DNA from: Oceanospirillaceae bacterium
GTDB taxonomy: Bacteria > Pseudomonadota > Gammaproteobacteria > Pseudomonadales > Balneatricaceae
Assembly (NCBI GenBank): GCA_013215375.1
Contig: JABSRB010000017.1
Span: forward strand, 46,616-110,615
DNA length: 64,000 nt
Direction: 5' to 3'
Positions 24,618 through 33,877 of the stretch are shown one piece after another. Every line of letters starts with the position of its first letter. The first letter of the stretch is position 1. The notes under the pieces are model-generated. The model was given only the letters and a program-made list of their open reading frames with translations, did not search any database and was not told the DNA's origin. A program made the translations under genes and the position numbers.

Positions 24618-26954
24618 TTATACTTTGGCCAGCTTTTGTACAACCACTTTAAATGAACGGTCTTGCTCATCGGTGAAGTACAAATTGCAGTCATAACCTT
24701 GATCATCTAAAAAGTGATAAATGCGCTTGGGTGCTGACTTTTTGTAAGGTACTAATAGCGTGACAATGCGGTGATGCTTCGCCGCTGGGTAAGTGGCGGT
24801 TAGGCAAGTGCTCTGTGCTAAACCAGCATAGTCATCTGGATTAATACCTGGGAAACCGGTCTCTTGTGTCATGGTTGGTTTTCCTGCTTCCGACCAGACA
24901 CACTGCCCGTAAAACCCCGCTTTTTCACCGCTATAGCGAAAAGAAGTCTCGCCTAATTGCATCTCACCATTGGCGTGTAATAACCATTGGATATCAACCG
25001 CTTCATCGGCATCGATGCTATCGACAAAGACAAAATATTGATCTTGAATATAATAAACTTCACGCTCGACTTTAGTGACACTTGGGTTGAAGTGCTGGTA
25101 GGCGGCGGTGGCATCTCCCTGCAGGTAAATGTGATCACTGTGCTTCTCTACCTTGTTCAATTTACCGGTAGCCGACATCGCCAACATTTTGTCTTTATCA
25201 GCGTATTGGCCACGACCGTTGATCAAAATGGCATTTTTCGAGCGAGTCTGGCGGCGCCAATTGAGGTGCATATCGCTGTTAAAGGCGATGTAGTGGCCAG
25301 ATTGAATGGCTAAATCTTCACCGAATGCCGCTAAACAAAAGGCATTTTGATCGCCGTGGCTGTGACTGATAGAGCCAAAGCCACTGGCTTTCATCACAAA
25401 GTGAATACTTTTATCGGGGTCTTGCGGCTGGTATTGGATACCCGCCCAACCCGTGCCTTTAAACCAGCGCAAAGTATCTTCAGGCGCAGGTGGTTGCGCT
25501 TCGATAATAGGGTAGTCGTGCTGGTACATTAACTCGTCGAAATTGAGATCCCACCAACCGTAGTTGTAGAACATCATTTCGGTGCCAGGGTCGTTGCGCT
25601 TCACTTCTTCAAAATACCACTGGTACGCTTTGTTACCGGTAACACCGGCAAATTGACGCATGTTGTAACCCACCTTAAGGCAGACTAGGTCGCCCATGGT
25701 GGAGTCGTCACCAAAAGTGGCGCGTCGTGTCGATGGCGCTTTAGTATAGAGCGGGAAATCTCCGGTCTTTTGCAGAAAGGGGCGCTGATACAAGTCGATA
25801 GAGAAATAGCTTTTTAATAAATTGGCCGCCTCAATAAAATAAGCCATGCCGGTCATCCAATAGTGTGGCCCTTCAGCCCAACCGCCCTGATCATCAGTCC
25901 AAGGTGAGTAAACGGTACTGAGAAAATCTATCGAGTAGTCTAGCCACTCTTTGGCCTCGGGCTCTTCATCCCACATGGCTATACAGGCGGGGATTAACAC
26001 TGCGGATACTGAGCGCACTGCGTGGCTATCGTAAGGGAATAGATGAATATTGGCGTGGGCAATGACGTGATCTGCCACTTGGCGAGTACGTGCTAGCAAG
26101 GCAACACGGACGGTTTTACGTTCTGTCTCATCCATTTGCTCATAGAGCCAATCATAGCCCCAGGCTAGCGCAACAGTAACGCGAAATGCCCACTCGTCGG
26201 TGTAGCTGCGCGAGGTAGATCCTTCGGGATCCCAAGCGGCGGCGCTGAGTAACCAAGACTTTGCCTTGTCCAACATGGACTGATCATCGAGTACGGAGCC
26301 TGCGACAGCTAAGTGTCTGATGGCATAGATTAACTCTTGGCAATCAATGTAAGTTTGACGCCAAATAGGCGCGGTACGGGTATTGTTGGGATAGCGGGCA
26401 GGCTCGGGCATAATGTCGCGCTCTAGCCATGGCTGTACTGATTTCTCAAAGAAATTGTCCCAGCTACAGTGCGTATTATCACTGGCAACTTTAGTTTTAA
26501 AGGTGGTTAGTGCTTTGTCGTCTAGCCAAAGTCTGGGGTGGCCTTTATTAACGCATTGGTAGCGATCCTTACGGTCCACTAGGGGGCAGATGCTGCTGTT
26601 TTTGTCCAAAGTAAAGCTTCTGACAGTGCTCCAGTTGGAGCAAACCTCTGCTTTGGTATTATCCCATTGGGCATAACACCAGTGGTATGTTGCATTATAA
26701 AGTTGTACATCTGGCGTGAAAAAATTATTTCTTATGTCGCTAAAAATGAGCGTGTCAGCAACGGGAAAATTGGCGTCTTGTGAAATTTGTAAGACATAAC
26801 GGGCCTGCTCATCAACAACGGGTAACCACATAAAACGCGGCGGGTTTTCTACGGGAGTGGCATTATCAGCAGGGGCGTAATCAATGGTTAGTCGACCGGC
26901 TGTGGGCTCATCCAAGTAACCTAAAGCTGCATTGTCATTTGTGCTTGATGGCAT
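24618..26954 (-). CDS. PL15-type exolytic (oligo)alginate lyase
   Basis: A 778-residue polysaccharide lyase of the heparinase II/III-like fold. It cuts alginate oligomers by beta-elimination to monomers, which rearrange to DEH. There is an N-terminal beta domain (about 1-120), an alpha/alpha toroid (about 140-480) and C-terminal beta sheets. The residues known as catalytic in Agrobacterium Atu3025 fall here at the same numbers: His311 (YDSHAVRS), Tyr365 (AEGPHYW) and His531 (SISHSHGDQNAF). Length also matches (776 in Atu3025, from memory). There is no signal peptide, so it acts in the cytoplasm on substrate brought in by the adjacent AlgQ/M/S importer. Confidence 0.9.
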   Translation of the reverse strand: MPSSTNDNAALGYLDEPTAGRLTIDYAPADNATPVENPPRFMWLPVVDEQARYVLQISQDANFPVADTLIFSDIRNNFFTPDVQLYNATYHWCYAQWDNTKAEVCSNWSTVRSFTLDKNSSICPLVDRKDRYQCVNKGHPRLWLDDKALTTFKTKVASDNTHCSWDNFFEKSVQPWLERDIMPEPARYPNNTRTAPIWRQTYIDCQELIYAIRHLAVAGSVLDDQSMLDKAKSWLLSAAAWDPEGSTSRSYTDEWAFRVTVALAWGYDWLYEQMDETERKTVRVALLARTRQVADHVIAHANIHLFPYDSHAVRSVSAVLIPACIAMWDEEPEAKEWLDYSIDFLSTVYSPWTDDQGGWAEGPHYWMTGMAYFIEAANLLKSYFSIDLYQRPFLQKTGDFPLYTKAPSTRRATFGDDSTMGDLVCLKVGYNMRQFAGVTGNKAYQWYFEEVKRNDPGTEMMFYNYGWWDLNFDELMYQHDYPIIEAQPPAPEDTLRWFKGTGWAGIQYQPQDPDKSIHFVMKASGFGSISHSHGDQNAFCLAAFGEDLAIQSGHYIAFNSDMHLNWRRQTRSKNAILINGRGQYADKDKMLAMSATGKLNKVEKHSDHIYLQGDATAAYQHFNPSVTKVEREVYYIQDQYFVFVDSIDADEAVDIQWLLHANGEMQLGETSFRYSGEKAGFYGQCVWSEAGKPTMTQETGFPGINPDDYAGLAQSTCLTATYPAAKHHRIVTLLVPYKKSAPKRIYHFLDDQGYDCNLYFTDEQDRSFKVVVQKLAKV

Positions 26955-27018
26955 GAATCGTCAATCCTTATGTTGCTATTCGTTAAATTTAAAATCTAGC
27001 CCGGATATGGCATGCAAT

Positions 27019-27040
27019 CTCGTGATGAAAACATCACGAG
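27019..27040 (-). other. Stem-loop 2 between algQ and the lyase gene
   Basis: CTCGTGATG-AAAA-CATCACGAG, a perfect 9-bp stem. With the stem at 27065 it lies downstream of algQ and before the lyase gene. No long T-run follows on the minus strand, which fits message protection or partial attenuation. Confidence 0.65.
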
Positions 27041-27064
27041 TTGTTGTATGTAATATTCAAGCTG

Positions 27065-27086
27065 GCGCTGGTGGTATCACCAACGC
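27065..27086 (-). other. Stem-loop 1 directly after algQ
   Basis: GCGCTGGTG-GTAT-CACCAACGC, a 9-bp stem with one imperfect pair, 12 bases beyond the algQ stop. Confidence 0.55.
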
Positions 27087-27098
27087 TGTTTGTGCCGC

Positions 27099-28646
27099 TT
27101 ATTTACCGTATTGACGATCGTAAGCTGACTGCATTGCGGTGAGTACTTTGTTAAATCCTAGTTTGTCTAATTGGACCAAATAGTTGTCCCAATCTGCATC
27201 TACATCGGAGGTTGCGAGTACCCAAGATTGCTGCTTTTCCAACATGTAAGTTTGAATGCCTGACCAGTACTTATCGGAAGTAGCCTGCTCTTTTTCATTG
27301 AAAGCCACGCCTAAGAATTGATCTACTAGATAATCGCCTTGGTCATAGAGTTTGATTCCCTCAAGCGCGAATTTATTAGTCCACTGAATTTCGTAGTTAT
27401 AATCCTGCCAAAATCCACGGCGAACTTGCGCGCCAATGTCGGTCAGCTGAGAGTTAACCGGGCGGGCGTTTTCTAGGAACTCTTTAGTAAATATGGCTTT
27501 GCCATCGACTAAATTATATTGCTTACCTTCAATACCAAAGTTAGCGAGGCGACGACCTTCCTCTGACCACCAAAAATCCATGTACTTGATAGATTCTATC
27601 GGGTGTTTGTTGGAGTAACTGATACCCCATCCCTCTGGCTTAATCGGAATGCGACGATGTTCTTCCATGCGCACACCTGAAATAGAGGCAGGTGGAATGA
27701 TCGCTTCTAACTTAAAGCCTTTGACTTTATCTTTAAGTGAGTCGTTGTAACTTGCAGTAGAGGCAAACCAATCGTGGGTAAATCCGCCTAAATCGTTAGC
27801 CAGTAAAAACTCACGGGCGCGGCTGCCGCGGGTAAACACTTCAGGATCTATTAAGCCTTCCTTGTACCACTTTGCTATGTTTTTCATGCCTAGCTTGTAA
27901 CCTGCACCGGCATAACCGTGCTTGATTTTGCCATCTTTAACATGAAAATCGTGATAGGTGTCTGAACCAGAAGTTCTGCCATCCCAGAAAGTCACTAAGC
28001 GTAATACTTCTTGCCAGTTTCTGAAAAACGCCGGAATTTCGTCTTTTTTACCGTTGCCGTTGGGGTCTTCGTTGCGAAATGCGGTTAATACCGTGTAGAG
28101 CTCGTCGATATTTTGCGGAACCTTAAGACCTAACTTGTCTAACCAGTCGGTACGCATAAAGTAACCGCGACCGTATTTACCATCGGTGAGGTAGGGGACG
28201 TAGTACAAGTTACCATCACCGGCCTTTGCCGAGTTAAAGACTTGTGGACGCGCCTGCATTTGCGCGTAAATGTTGGGTGCATGTTCTTTGATTAAGTCTT
28301 GTAGTGGGATGAAAGCTCCCTCTGGCCCGTAGCGGTTGAGGTTGCGCTTAACCGCTTTGCCGCCGACAATATCGGGTAGATTGCCACTGGCAATCATCAG
28401 GTTGAATGCCTCATTACTGTCTGGGGTGTTGCCAATAGTCACGTCTTTGAGTGAAATTCCAGTTAGGCGTGCCGCCTCTTTTTCCACTGGCCAATTACTG
28501 TCGTAGGTAAACTTTTTATCGTGCAAATGCACCGTCAAAGTCAGTGGTTTGTCGACGACCTTGGCGCTTTCCTGGGCGATTGCTAAGCCTGATGAACATA
28601 GTGTCGCAACCGACAGGGCTATGGTATGTAGGGATAGTTTATGCAT
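27099..28646 (-). CDS. algQ: Alginate-binding periplasmic protein, AlgQ-like ABC receptor
   Basis: A 515-residue solute-binding protein for alginate oligomers. The signal peptide (MHKLSLHTIALSVATLC...) ends near AIAQ. Segments match what I recall of Sphingomonas A1 AlgQ1/AlgQ2: VDKPLTLTVHLH near the N-terminus, ENWPV-like SNWPVEKEA, QNIDELYTVL, GGFTHDWFAST, GFWQDYNYEIQWT, and AYDRQYGK at the end. The EF-hand-like calcium loop is present as DPNGNGKKDE (residues 194-203). The gene follows the two permease genes and precedes the lyase. Two stem-loops follow its stop. Identification as AlgQ rather than a generic oligosaccharide receptor is strong because the similarity is spread over the full length. 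Confidence 0.92.
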   Translation of the reverse strand: MHKLSLHTIALSVATLCSSGLAIAQESAKVVDKPLTLTVHLHDKKFTYDSNWPVEKEAARLTGISLKDVTIGNTPDSNEAFNLMIASGNLPDIVGGKAVKRNLNRYGPEGAFIPLQDLIKEHAPNIYAQMQARPQVFNSAKAGDGNLYYVPYLTDGKYGRGYFMRTDWLDKLGLKVPQNIDELYTVLTAFRNEDPNGNGKKDEIPAFFRNWQEVLRLVTFWDGRTSGSDTYHDFHVKDGKIKHGYAGAGYKLGMKNIAKWYKEGLIDPEVFTRGSRAREFLLANDLGGFTHDWFASTASYNDSLKDKVKGFKLEAIIPPASISGVRMEEHRRIPIKPEGWGISYSNKHPIESIKYMDFWWSEEGRRLANFGIEGKQYNLVDGKAIFTKEFLENARPVNSQLTDIGAQVRRGFWQDYNYEIQWTNKFALEGIKLYDQGDYLVDQFLGVAFNEKEQATSDKYWSGIQTYMLEKQQSWVLATSDVDADWDNYLVQLDKLGFNKVLTAMQSAYDRQYGK

Positions 28647-28727
28647 GTAACTCTCCTAAATTTAAAGTTAAGCGTTGTTATTGTTGTTCACTTAGAGACT
28701 GTAGGCACGATGTAGCCGTGCCATGCC

Positions 28728-29606
28728 TCACTCTTTTACTCCACCCAGCATGATACCTTTGTTAAAGTACTTCTGGATAAAGGGGTAAATCATCAAAATC
28801 GGTACGATGGAACAGACCATGATGGCTGCCGTCACCGTCTCGAATGAATACAGTGCATTGACCGTCGAGCTGACAAATTCTTCATCGTCAGTTAGTTCGG
28901 CAATCACGCGGCGCAAGTACACTTGCAGTGGTAGCTTATCCTCGTCTTGCAACAGCACCATGGCCCAAAAAAATCCATTCCAGCGGGCGACAATACAAAA
29001 CAAGGTGATAGTGGCGATAGCGGGCTTAGATAGCGGTATAAATACCTTCCACAGCACTTGAAAGTCATTAGCTCCATCCATGCGAGCAGCTTCGGTAAAT
29101 GAGTCTGGTATGCCTTCAAAGAAGTTGCGCAACAAGATGATGTTAAAGGCGTTACAGGCAAAGCCTATGATGATGCCGAAGTAACTGTCTAGTAGCCCTA
29201 AATCGCGCATGTTGAGGAAAAATGGGATCATGCCAGCGTTAAACCACATGGTGAATGCCACCATGAAATTCCAGAAACGACGTCCTTTGAGCTGTGGTCG
29301 AGACAGGGCGTAAGCGCCGGGAATAATGATCAGTAGGCTGACAAAAGTACCACCAAAAGTGTAAATGAAGGTGTTTTTGTAGGCGTTCCAAAACATCGGA
29401 TCCGACAGCACTCTATCGTAGGCGGCGAAGGTAATGTCAATCGGCACTATAGTTACTTGTCCCGATGTCACCGCAAAACCTGAGCTGAAAGAAACCGCTG
29501 CGATATAGATGAACGGGTAGAGTGTCGACAAGGTGAACAAGCCGACCAATACCATGATGCAGATGGCGAAGAACTTGTCGCCTCGCGAGTATAAATTCAT
29601 ATTCAT
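28728..29606 (-). CDS. algM2: Alginate ABC transporter permease AlgM2-like
   Basis: A 292-residue inner-membrane permease of the binding-protein-dependent family (YtcP/AlgM2 type) with six helices. The cytoplasmic EAA loop that contacts the ATPase is EAARMDGANDFQVLWKVFIP. It pairs with the permease at 29617, 10 bases upstream. It has the C-terminal extension ending in KGIMLGGVKE that is usual for this class. Confidence 0.9.
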   Translation of the reverse strand: MNMNLYSRGDKFFAICIMVLVGLFTLSTLYPFIYIAAVSFSSGFAVTSGQVTIVPIDITFAAYDRVLSDPMFWNAYKNTFIYTFGGTFVSLLIIIPGAYALSRPQLKGRRFWNFMVAFTMWFNAGMIPFFLNMRDLGLLDSYFGIIIGFACNAFNIILLRNFFEGIPDSFTEAARMDGANDFQVLWKVFIPLSKPAIATITLFCIVARWNGFFWAMVLLQDEDKLPLQVYLRRVIAELTDDEEFVSSTVNALYSFETVTAAIMVCSIVPILMIYPFIQKYFNKGIMLGGVKE

Positions 29607-29616
29607 AATTACTCTC

Positions 29617-30543
29617 CTACCACAACGACGTCTTAGTGACGCGCTTGCTGATCGTGTTGGCGGTCAGTACTAATACAAAGGCGACCACGGCATTAAAGAA
29701 ACCGGCGGCTGCCGCTAAATCGTACTGGGCATTTTGCAGTCCCTGGCGATAGACGTAGGTAGAGATAACATCGGCTGTCTCGTAAGTAGATGGCTGATAG
29801 AGCAAGATAATCAGCTCAAAGCCCACCTCTAAAATGTTACCGATACGGATGATCAACATAATGATAATGGTCGGTAATATTGAAGGTAAGGTGATTCTCC
29901 ACATCATCTGCCAGCGATTCGCGCCATCGACCAAAGCACTCTCGTACAGTGAAGGGTTTACCCCGGCAATAGCTGCCAAAAAGACAATAGAGGTGAATCC
30001 GGCTTCCTGCCAAATACCGGTGCCGATGAAGATAGGTCGGAACCATTCGGGTTGTACTAAGAAGTAGACGGAATCAAATCCCATTTGTACCAGTAACAAG
30101 TTAACCACACCCACTGAAGGTGAAAATACGCTCATCACGATACCGGCAATAATCACCGTGGAGATAAAGTGCGGCAGGTAGACCACTGTCTGTGCGGTAC
30201 GCTTGAAAAACGCCTTGGTAAATTCGTTAAATCCCAATGCCAAGATGATCGGCATAGGAAAGCCAAATAATAAGTTGTAACCACTGAGGATCAGGGTGTT
30301 TTTGATCGCGCGCATAAACTGCTCGCTCTCAAATAAGGTATAGAAATGCTCTAAACCCACCCATGGACTGGCGGCGACCCCTTTAAAAATACTGTAGTCT
30401 TTAAAGGCAATTTGCAAGCCGTACATAGGGACGTACAAAAAGACGATGAACCAGATAATGGTAGGTGCAAGTAGCAGATATAGCTGCCATTCTGCACGAA
30501 TATGTCTCATTATTCTGGACGTATACTGTTGAATATTTTGCAT
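29617..30543 (-). CDS. algM1: Alginate ABC transporter permease AlgM1-like
   Basis: A 308-residue inner-membrane permease (LplB/AlgM1 type) with six helices. The N-terminal signature reads WQLYLLLAPTIIWFIVFLYV, followed by PMYGLQIAFKDYS. The EAA loop is ESALVDGANRWQMMWRITLP. It lies 13 bases after the ATPase gene, in one operon. Together with AlgM2 it forms the channel for oligomers delivered by AlgQ. Confidence 0.9.
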   Translation of the reverse strand: MQNIQQYTSRIMRHIRAEWQLYLLLAPTIIWFIVFLYVPMYGLQIAFKDYSIFKGVAASPWVGLEHFYTLFESEQFMRAIKNTLILSGYNLLFGFPMPIILALGFNEFTKAFFKRTAQTVVYLPHFISTVIIAGIVMSVFSPSVGVVNLLLVQMGFDSVYFLVQPEWFRPIFIGTGIWQEAGFTSIVFLAAIAGVNPSLYESALVDGANRWQMMWRITLPSILPTIIIMLIIRIGNILEVGFELIILLYQPSTYETADVISTYVYRQGLQNAQYDLAAAAGFFNAVVAFVLVLTANTISKRVTKTSLW

Positions 30544-30556
30544 AATATAGCCCTGT

Positions 30557-31660
30557 TTAGTCTTGTATTGCTGTCGCTAAAGCCATACCTGTATCTGCGT
30601 CAAATACTTTGATCAAATCAGGTTCTATATGCAGAGTCGTTACTTTGTCCAAATGCGATACATCACCGAAGCGGGTTTCGGCTTTGACCACGAAAGGGGT
30701 TTTTGCAATTTGGGTATGTAACAGTGCCTCAGAGCCCAGTGTTTCAACGAGCTCTAACTCGATGGCAATAGGGCTACTAGTAGCACTGGCTTGCAGTAAG
30801 ACATGTTCGGGTCTGATACCAACAATAACCTCTCGGTTGCTGCTGTTTGCCAATGCTTTAATCTTTGGCAAAGTGATCAGGCTGTTGCCCACCTTGGCGA
30901 CCAAACGGCCATCTACATCGTTAACGATAGCGTTTAATTGATTCATCGGCGGAGAGCCGATGAAGCCGGCGACAAAAGTATTAACAGGATTATTAAAAAG
31001 CTCCATCGGCGTACCGATTTGCTCAATGCGGCCATCGTTCATTACCACAATGCGATCCGCCAGTGTCATCGCTTCGATCTGATCGTGGGTCACATAGATG
31101 CTGGTGACTTTTAGGCGTTTGTGCAGTCTTTTAATCTCCGCACGCATCTGGGTACGTAGCTTTGCGTCGAGATTAGACAGAGGCTCGTCAAATAAGAATA
31201 TCTTTGGGTGGCGTACAATGGCGCGGCCCATGGCAACACGCTGACGCTGACCACCGGATAAGTCAGCCGGTTTACGCTCTAAATACTCAGTTAGTCCAAG
31301 TGTATTAGCAACATCATTGACAGATTGGGTGATGACTTTTTTGTCCACTTTACGGATGCGTAATCCAAAGGCGATGTTCTCGAAGACACTCAAGTGCGGA
31401 TAGAGTGCGTAGTTCTGGAATACCATCGCCACATCACGGTCTTTAGGTGCGACCTCGTTAATCACCCTATCGCCAATTTTGACTGTACCGTCAGATATTT
31501 CCTCCAGCCCCGCAATCATGCGCAAAGTGGTAGATTTACCACAGCCTGATGGCCCTACTAAAACCACGAATTCTTGAGGCTTTATTTCGAGGTCTATACC
31601 TCTAACAACCTCTACAATACCGTAGCGCTTGGTCATTTTTGAAAGACTGACACCTGACAT
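30557..31660 (-). CDS. algS: Alginate ABC transporter ATPase AlgS-like (MalK/MsmX family)
   Basis: A 367-residue ATPase that powers import. Walker A is GPSGCGKSTT, the ABC signature LSGGQRQRVAMGRA, Walker B IFLFDEPLSNLDA, and the switch His is in THDQIEAM. A C-terminal OB/TOBE regulatory domain (about residues 240-360) marks the carbohydrate-importer class. AAGGAAAT precedes the ATG. It is the second gene of the operon, 43 bases after the GntR gene, and the gap holds a motif resembling the GntR operators at 13078 and 15117. Confidence 0.92.
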   Translation of the reverse strand: MSGVSLSKMTKRYGIVEVVRGIDLEIKPQEFVVLVGPSGCGKSTTLRMIAGLEEISDGTVKIGDRVINEVAPKDRDVAMVFQNYALYPHLSVFENIAFGLRIRKVDKKVITQSVNDVANTLGLTEYLERKPADLSGGQRQRVAMGRAIVRHPKIFLFDEPLSNLDAKLRTQMRAEIKRLHKRLKVTSIYVTHDQIEAMTLADRIVVMNDGRIEQIGTPMELFNNPVNTFVAGFIGSPPMNQLNAIVNDVDGRLVAKVGNSLITLPKIKALANSSNREVIVGIRPEHVLLQASATSSPIAIELELVETLGSEALLHTQIAKTPFVVKAETRFGDVSHLDKVTTLHIEPDLIKVFDADTGMALATAIQD

Positions 31661-31688
31661 TTTATTTCCTTTTCTTATATTTGTTTTT

Positions 31689-31700
31689 AATGTGTACGTA
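31689..31700. promoter_or_regulatory. Operator-like motif AATGTGTACGTA upstream of algS
   Basis: Ten of twelve bases match AATGTATACGTT at 13078-13089. It lies in the short gap between the GntR gene at 31704 and algS. It may be a site for the adjacent GntR protein or a chance match. Confidence 0.35.
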
Positions 31701-31703
31701 AAA

Positions 31704-32519
31704 CTATCGTGCTTTTCTTGCGACTTTTCCCTTTGGTTGAACGGAATTGAGTGCCTCTATATAGAGTAATAACCCCGGGTGGCGTGAGAGCACTTGGATC
31801 TCATTATCCAAAGTGCCGATGTGATTGGTGAGTGCTTGTTCAGCAGCGTCTGGCTGTGCCGACTGTATTGCGTCGACAATGGCCTGATGCTCTTCAAGCA
31901 CTTGTGCGCGTCTGCTTATTTTGTGCATGCTCTTTAAGTGACGGATGCGATCTAAGTCAGCTTGCGAGCGCTTGACTGTTTTCCATACTCCAGCGAGACC
32001 GGCAGCTTCATAAAATAATTGGTGAAGCCTTTCATCGAGAATGAAAAAATCCGCATATGCCTTAGTGTCAAAAGCGATCTTTTGTTTAGCCATCACGTCC
32101 GTCATTTCAAGAGCTGCAGCGGATTTTGAGCCCGTTTTAGCTGCTTGTCGTACCGCGCCTGATTCTAATTGCACCCGGGTAAAGCAAGCTTCTAAGTACC
32201 GCTCAATATTGATCGGAGTGACATAAGTTCCGCTTTTGGGAACTATTCTGACTAAACCTGCATCTTCCAGACGAATAAGCGCTTCTCGAATCGGTGTTTT
32301 ACTGATGTTAAGAGCTTCAGCTACTTCTTTTTCAGAGATCATTTGTCCTGGGCGAAGCTCAATTTTGGTGATTAAATCCCAGAGCAGACTCGATACTTGT
32401 GCAACCAGTGAGTCCTTACTGGTCAGCTGTTTATCGGCTAAAAGATCTGCGATTGAATGATGGGATTGCGCGGTTAATCCGGGCGGTCCTTGTGTATCTT
32501 TAGAGTTGGTTAATTGCAT
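31704..32519 (-). CDS. GntR-family regulator (FCD type) of the alginate operon
   Basis: A 271-residue transcription factor. A winged helix-turn-helix (about residues 40-105: EKEVAEALNISKTPIREALI, then a wing PKSGTY) is followed by a helical FCD domain with the usual His/Asp/Arg-rich metal-ligand pocket. An unusual N-terminal tail of about 35 polar residues precedes the DNA-binding part. It is first in the minus-strand alginate operon. The probable effector is KDG, DEH or an oligouronate; repression is the common mode in this family. Confidence 0.88.
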   Translation of the reverse strand: MQLTNSKDTQGPPGLTAQSHHSIADLLADKQLTSKDSLVAQVSSLLWDLITKIELRPGQMISEKEVAEALNISKTPIREALIRLEDAGLVRIVPKSGTYVTPINIERYLEACFTRVQLESGAVRQAAKTGSKSAAALEMTDVMAKQKIAFDTKAYADFFILDERLHQLFYEAAGLAGVWKTVKRSQADLDRIRHLKSMHKISRRAQVLEEHQAIVDAIQSAQPDAAEQALTNHIGTLDNEIQVLSRHPGLLLYIEALNSVQPKGKVARKAR

Positions 32520-32926
32520 TTTATAGTGCTCATTTATTTTTTATTATGTGATAAGTTAAACTCACCAATCTAACATATCAGTTTTTGATAACTAAGATAC
32601 TAGATTTAATGAATTGAGATTACAAGTGATTTTCTTTGATCGAAAAGTACTCGCTTTGTCAGCGCAAGATTATAAGAAATATTGAGATGATGATAAAGCT
32701 AGCTATAACAGTGCATTAAAAGGAAACATAGCTGTCTTGTTATGTTGTAATACAGGTATTTTGTGAAGGAAAAAATATTTATAAAAACTATTTTTTGATG
32801 TGATTGTTAAGATTAACAAAGGTGTTAGGGGATTTTTGGTATAACTAAAAGGGAGGTTTTAAGTTTAATCGAAATTGTTTTTAGGCAATTTCAGAGCGTT
32901 ACGGAGTCATAATTTAACAAGTTGTA
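32520..32926. other. AT-rich promoter region upstream of the alginate operon
   Basis: A 407-base gap with no convincing reading frame. It must contain the promoter for the GntR-alg operon. A perfect palindrome, TTGTTAA-GA-TTAACAA, sits at 32804-32819 and is the clearest regulatory candidate, though it is 285 bases from the start codon. Confidence 0.5.
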
Positions 32927-33865
32927 TTACTCATCATTTAATTGCTGCAAATAACAATTGAGCACTAAATTGTTACTGGCTCCCTTGCGGCTAATCGCTG
33001 CTATTGGCGTTTCAAAATTAAGCTGTTTGGGTAGTAGCGCGCGCAATTTTCCCTCCAGTACCCAGCGTTGGGCGAAGTGGGTAGGGAGATAGCCAATGTA
33101 GTGACCGGTCAGTATTAAAAAGGCAATCCCCTCGCGATCCGTGGCGCTAGCACCGCCTTTTAACGATTGATAAAAACCTTTAATTTTTGCCGATTGCGCA
33201 TAAGCCGGTAGCACCGCATCTTGCTGCCCGATCATATCCATTGAAATACTGGCTTGCTCTAGAGTAAACAGCGGGTGTGTATCACAGCAATAAAGCAGCG
33301 ATTGCTCTTGGTAGAGTGCTATATATTCAAGACCTGGCAGTTTTTTTGAAACGGGAAGAACACCGGTATGCAACTTACCATCTAACACACCCATTTCAAT
33401 ATCTGCAGGAGGGATCATGCGAATATTAATTTTCACCTCGGGGCCACGCTGTTTTAAGCGACTCAGTGCCTGGGTGATTTTCATCTTTGGCATAGTCACT
33501 AAAGTATCGGTAATGCCGATATTTAGCTGGCCTTTAAGCTGCTGGTGGAGGCTATTTACCTGAGTGCGAAAATCTTCAAGTGCTGAAAACAATTGTAGAG
33601 TGGCCTGATAAACTTCAGTGCCTTGATCGGTCATGGCAAAGCCACTGCGCCCGCGCTGGCAAAGTTTAAGCGAGAGTCGCTGCTCTAAATCGTTCATGGC
33701 GATGCTAATGGCGGATCGTGAAATATTCAGCACTACTTCTGCATTGGTAAAGCCGCCACATTCAACCACCGCTTTAAATATTTTAAGCAGGCGAATTTCA
33801 GTATCGGCAATTAGCCCTGATAGTCCTTTAGTACGCACGCTGGGCTTATTCAAAATAGTATCCAA
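32927..33865 (-). CDS. LysR-family transcriptional regulator
   Basis: A 312-residue regulator with an N-terminal helix-turn-helix (about residues 25-85, EVVLNISRSAISIAMNDLEQ) and a periplasmic-binding-like effector domain. It is divergent from the transaminase and semialdehyde dehydrogenase genes, the standard layout for a LysR activator of its neighbours. A perfect 10-bp inverted repeat lies in the shared promoter region, 13 bases before its start codon. The effector is probably an amino acid or the transaminase product. Confidence 0.9.
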   Translation of the reverse strand: MDTILNKPSVRTKGLSGLIADTEIRLLKIFKAVVECGGFTNAEVVLNISRSAISIAMNDLEQRLSLKLCQRGRSGFAMTDQGTEVYQATLQLFSALEDFRTQVNSLHQQLKGQLNIGITDTLVTMPKMKITQALSRLKQRGPEVKINIRMIPPADIEMGVLDGKLHTGVLPVSKKLPGLEYIALYQEQSLLYCCDTHPLFTLEQASISMDMIGQQDAVLPAYAQSAKIKGFYQSLKGGASATDREGIAFLILTGHYIGYLPTHFAQRWVLEGKLRALLPKQLNFETPIAAISRKGASNNLVLNCYLQQLNDE

Positions 33866-33877
33866 TATTAGGTGAGC

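Noticed and set aside
27019..27086. Complete transcription terminator after algQ
   Set aside because: Neither stem is followed by a T-run on the minus strand, and the lyase and reductase genes downstream belong to the same pathway.
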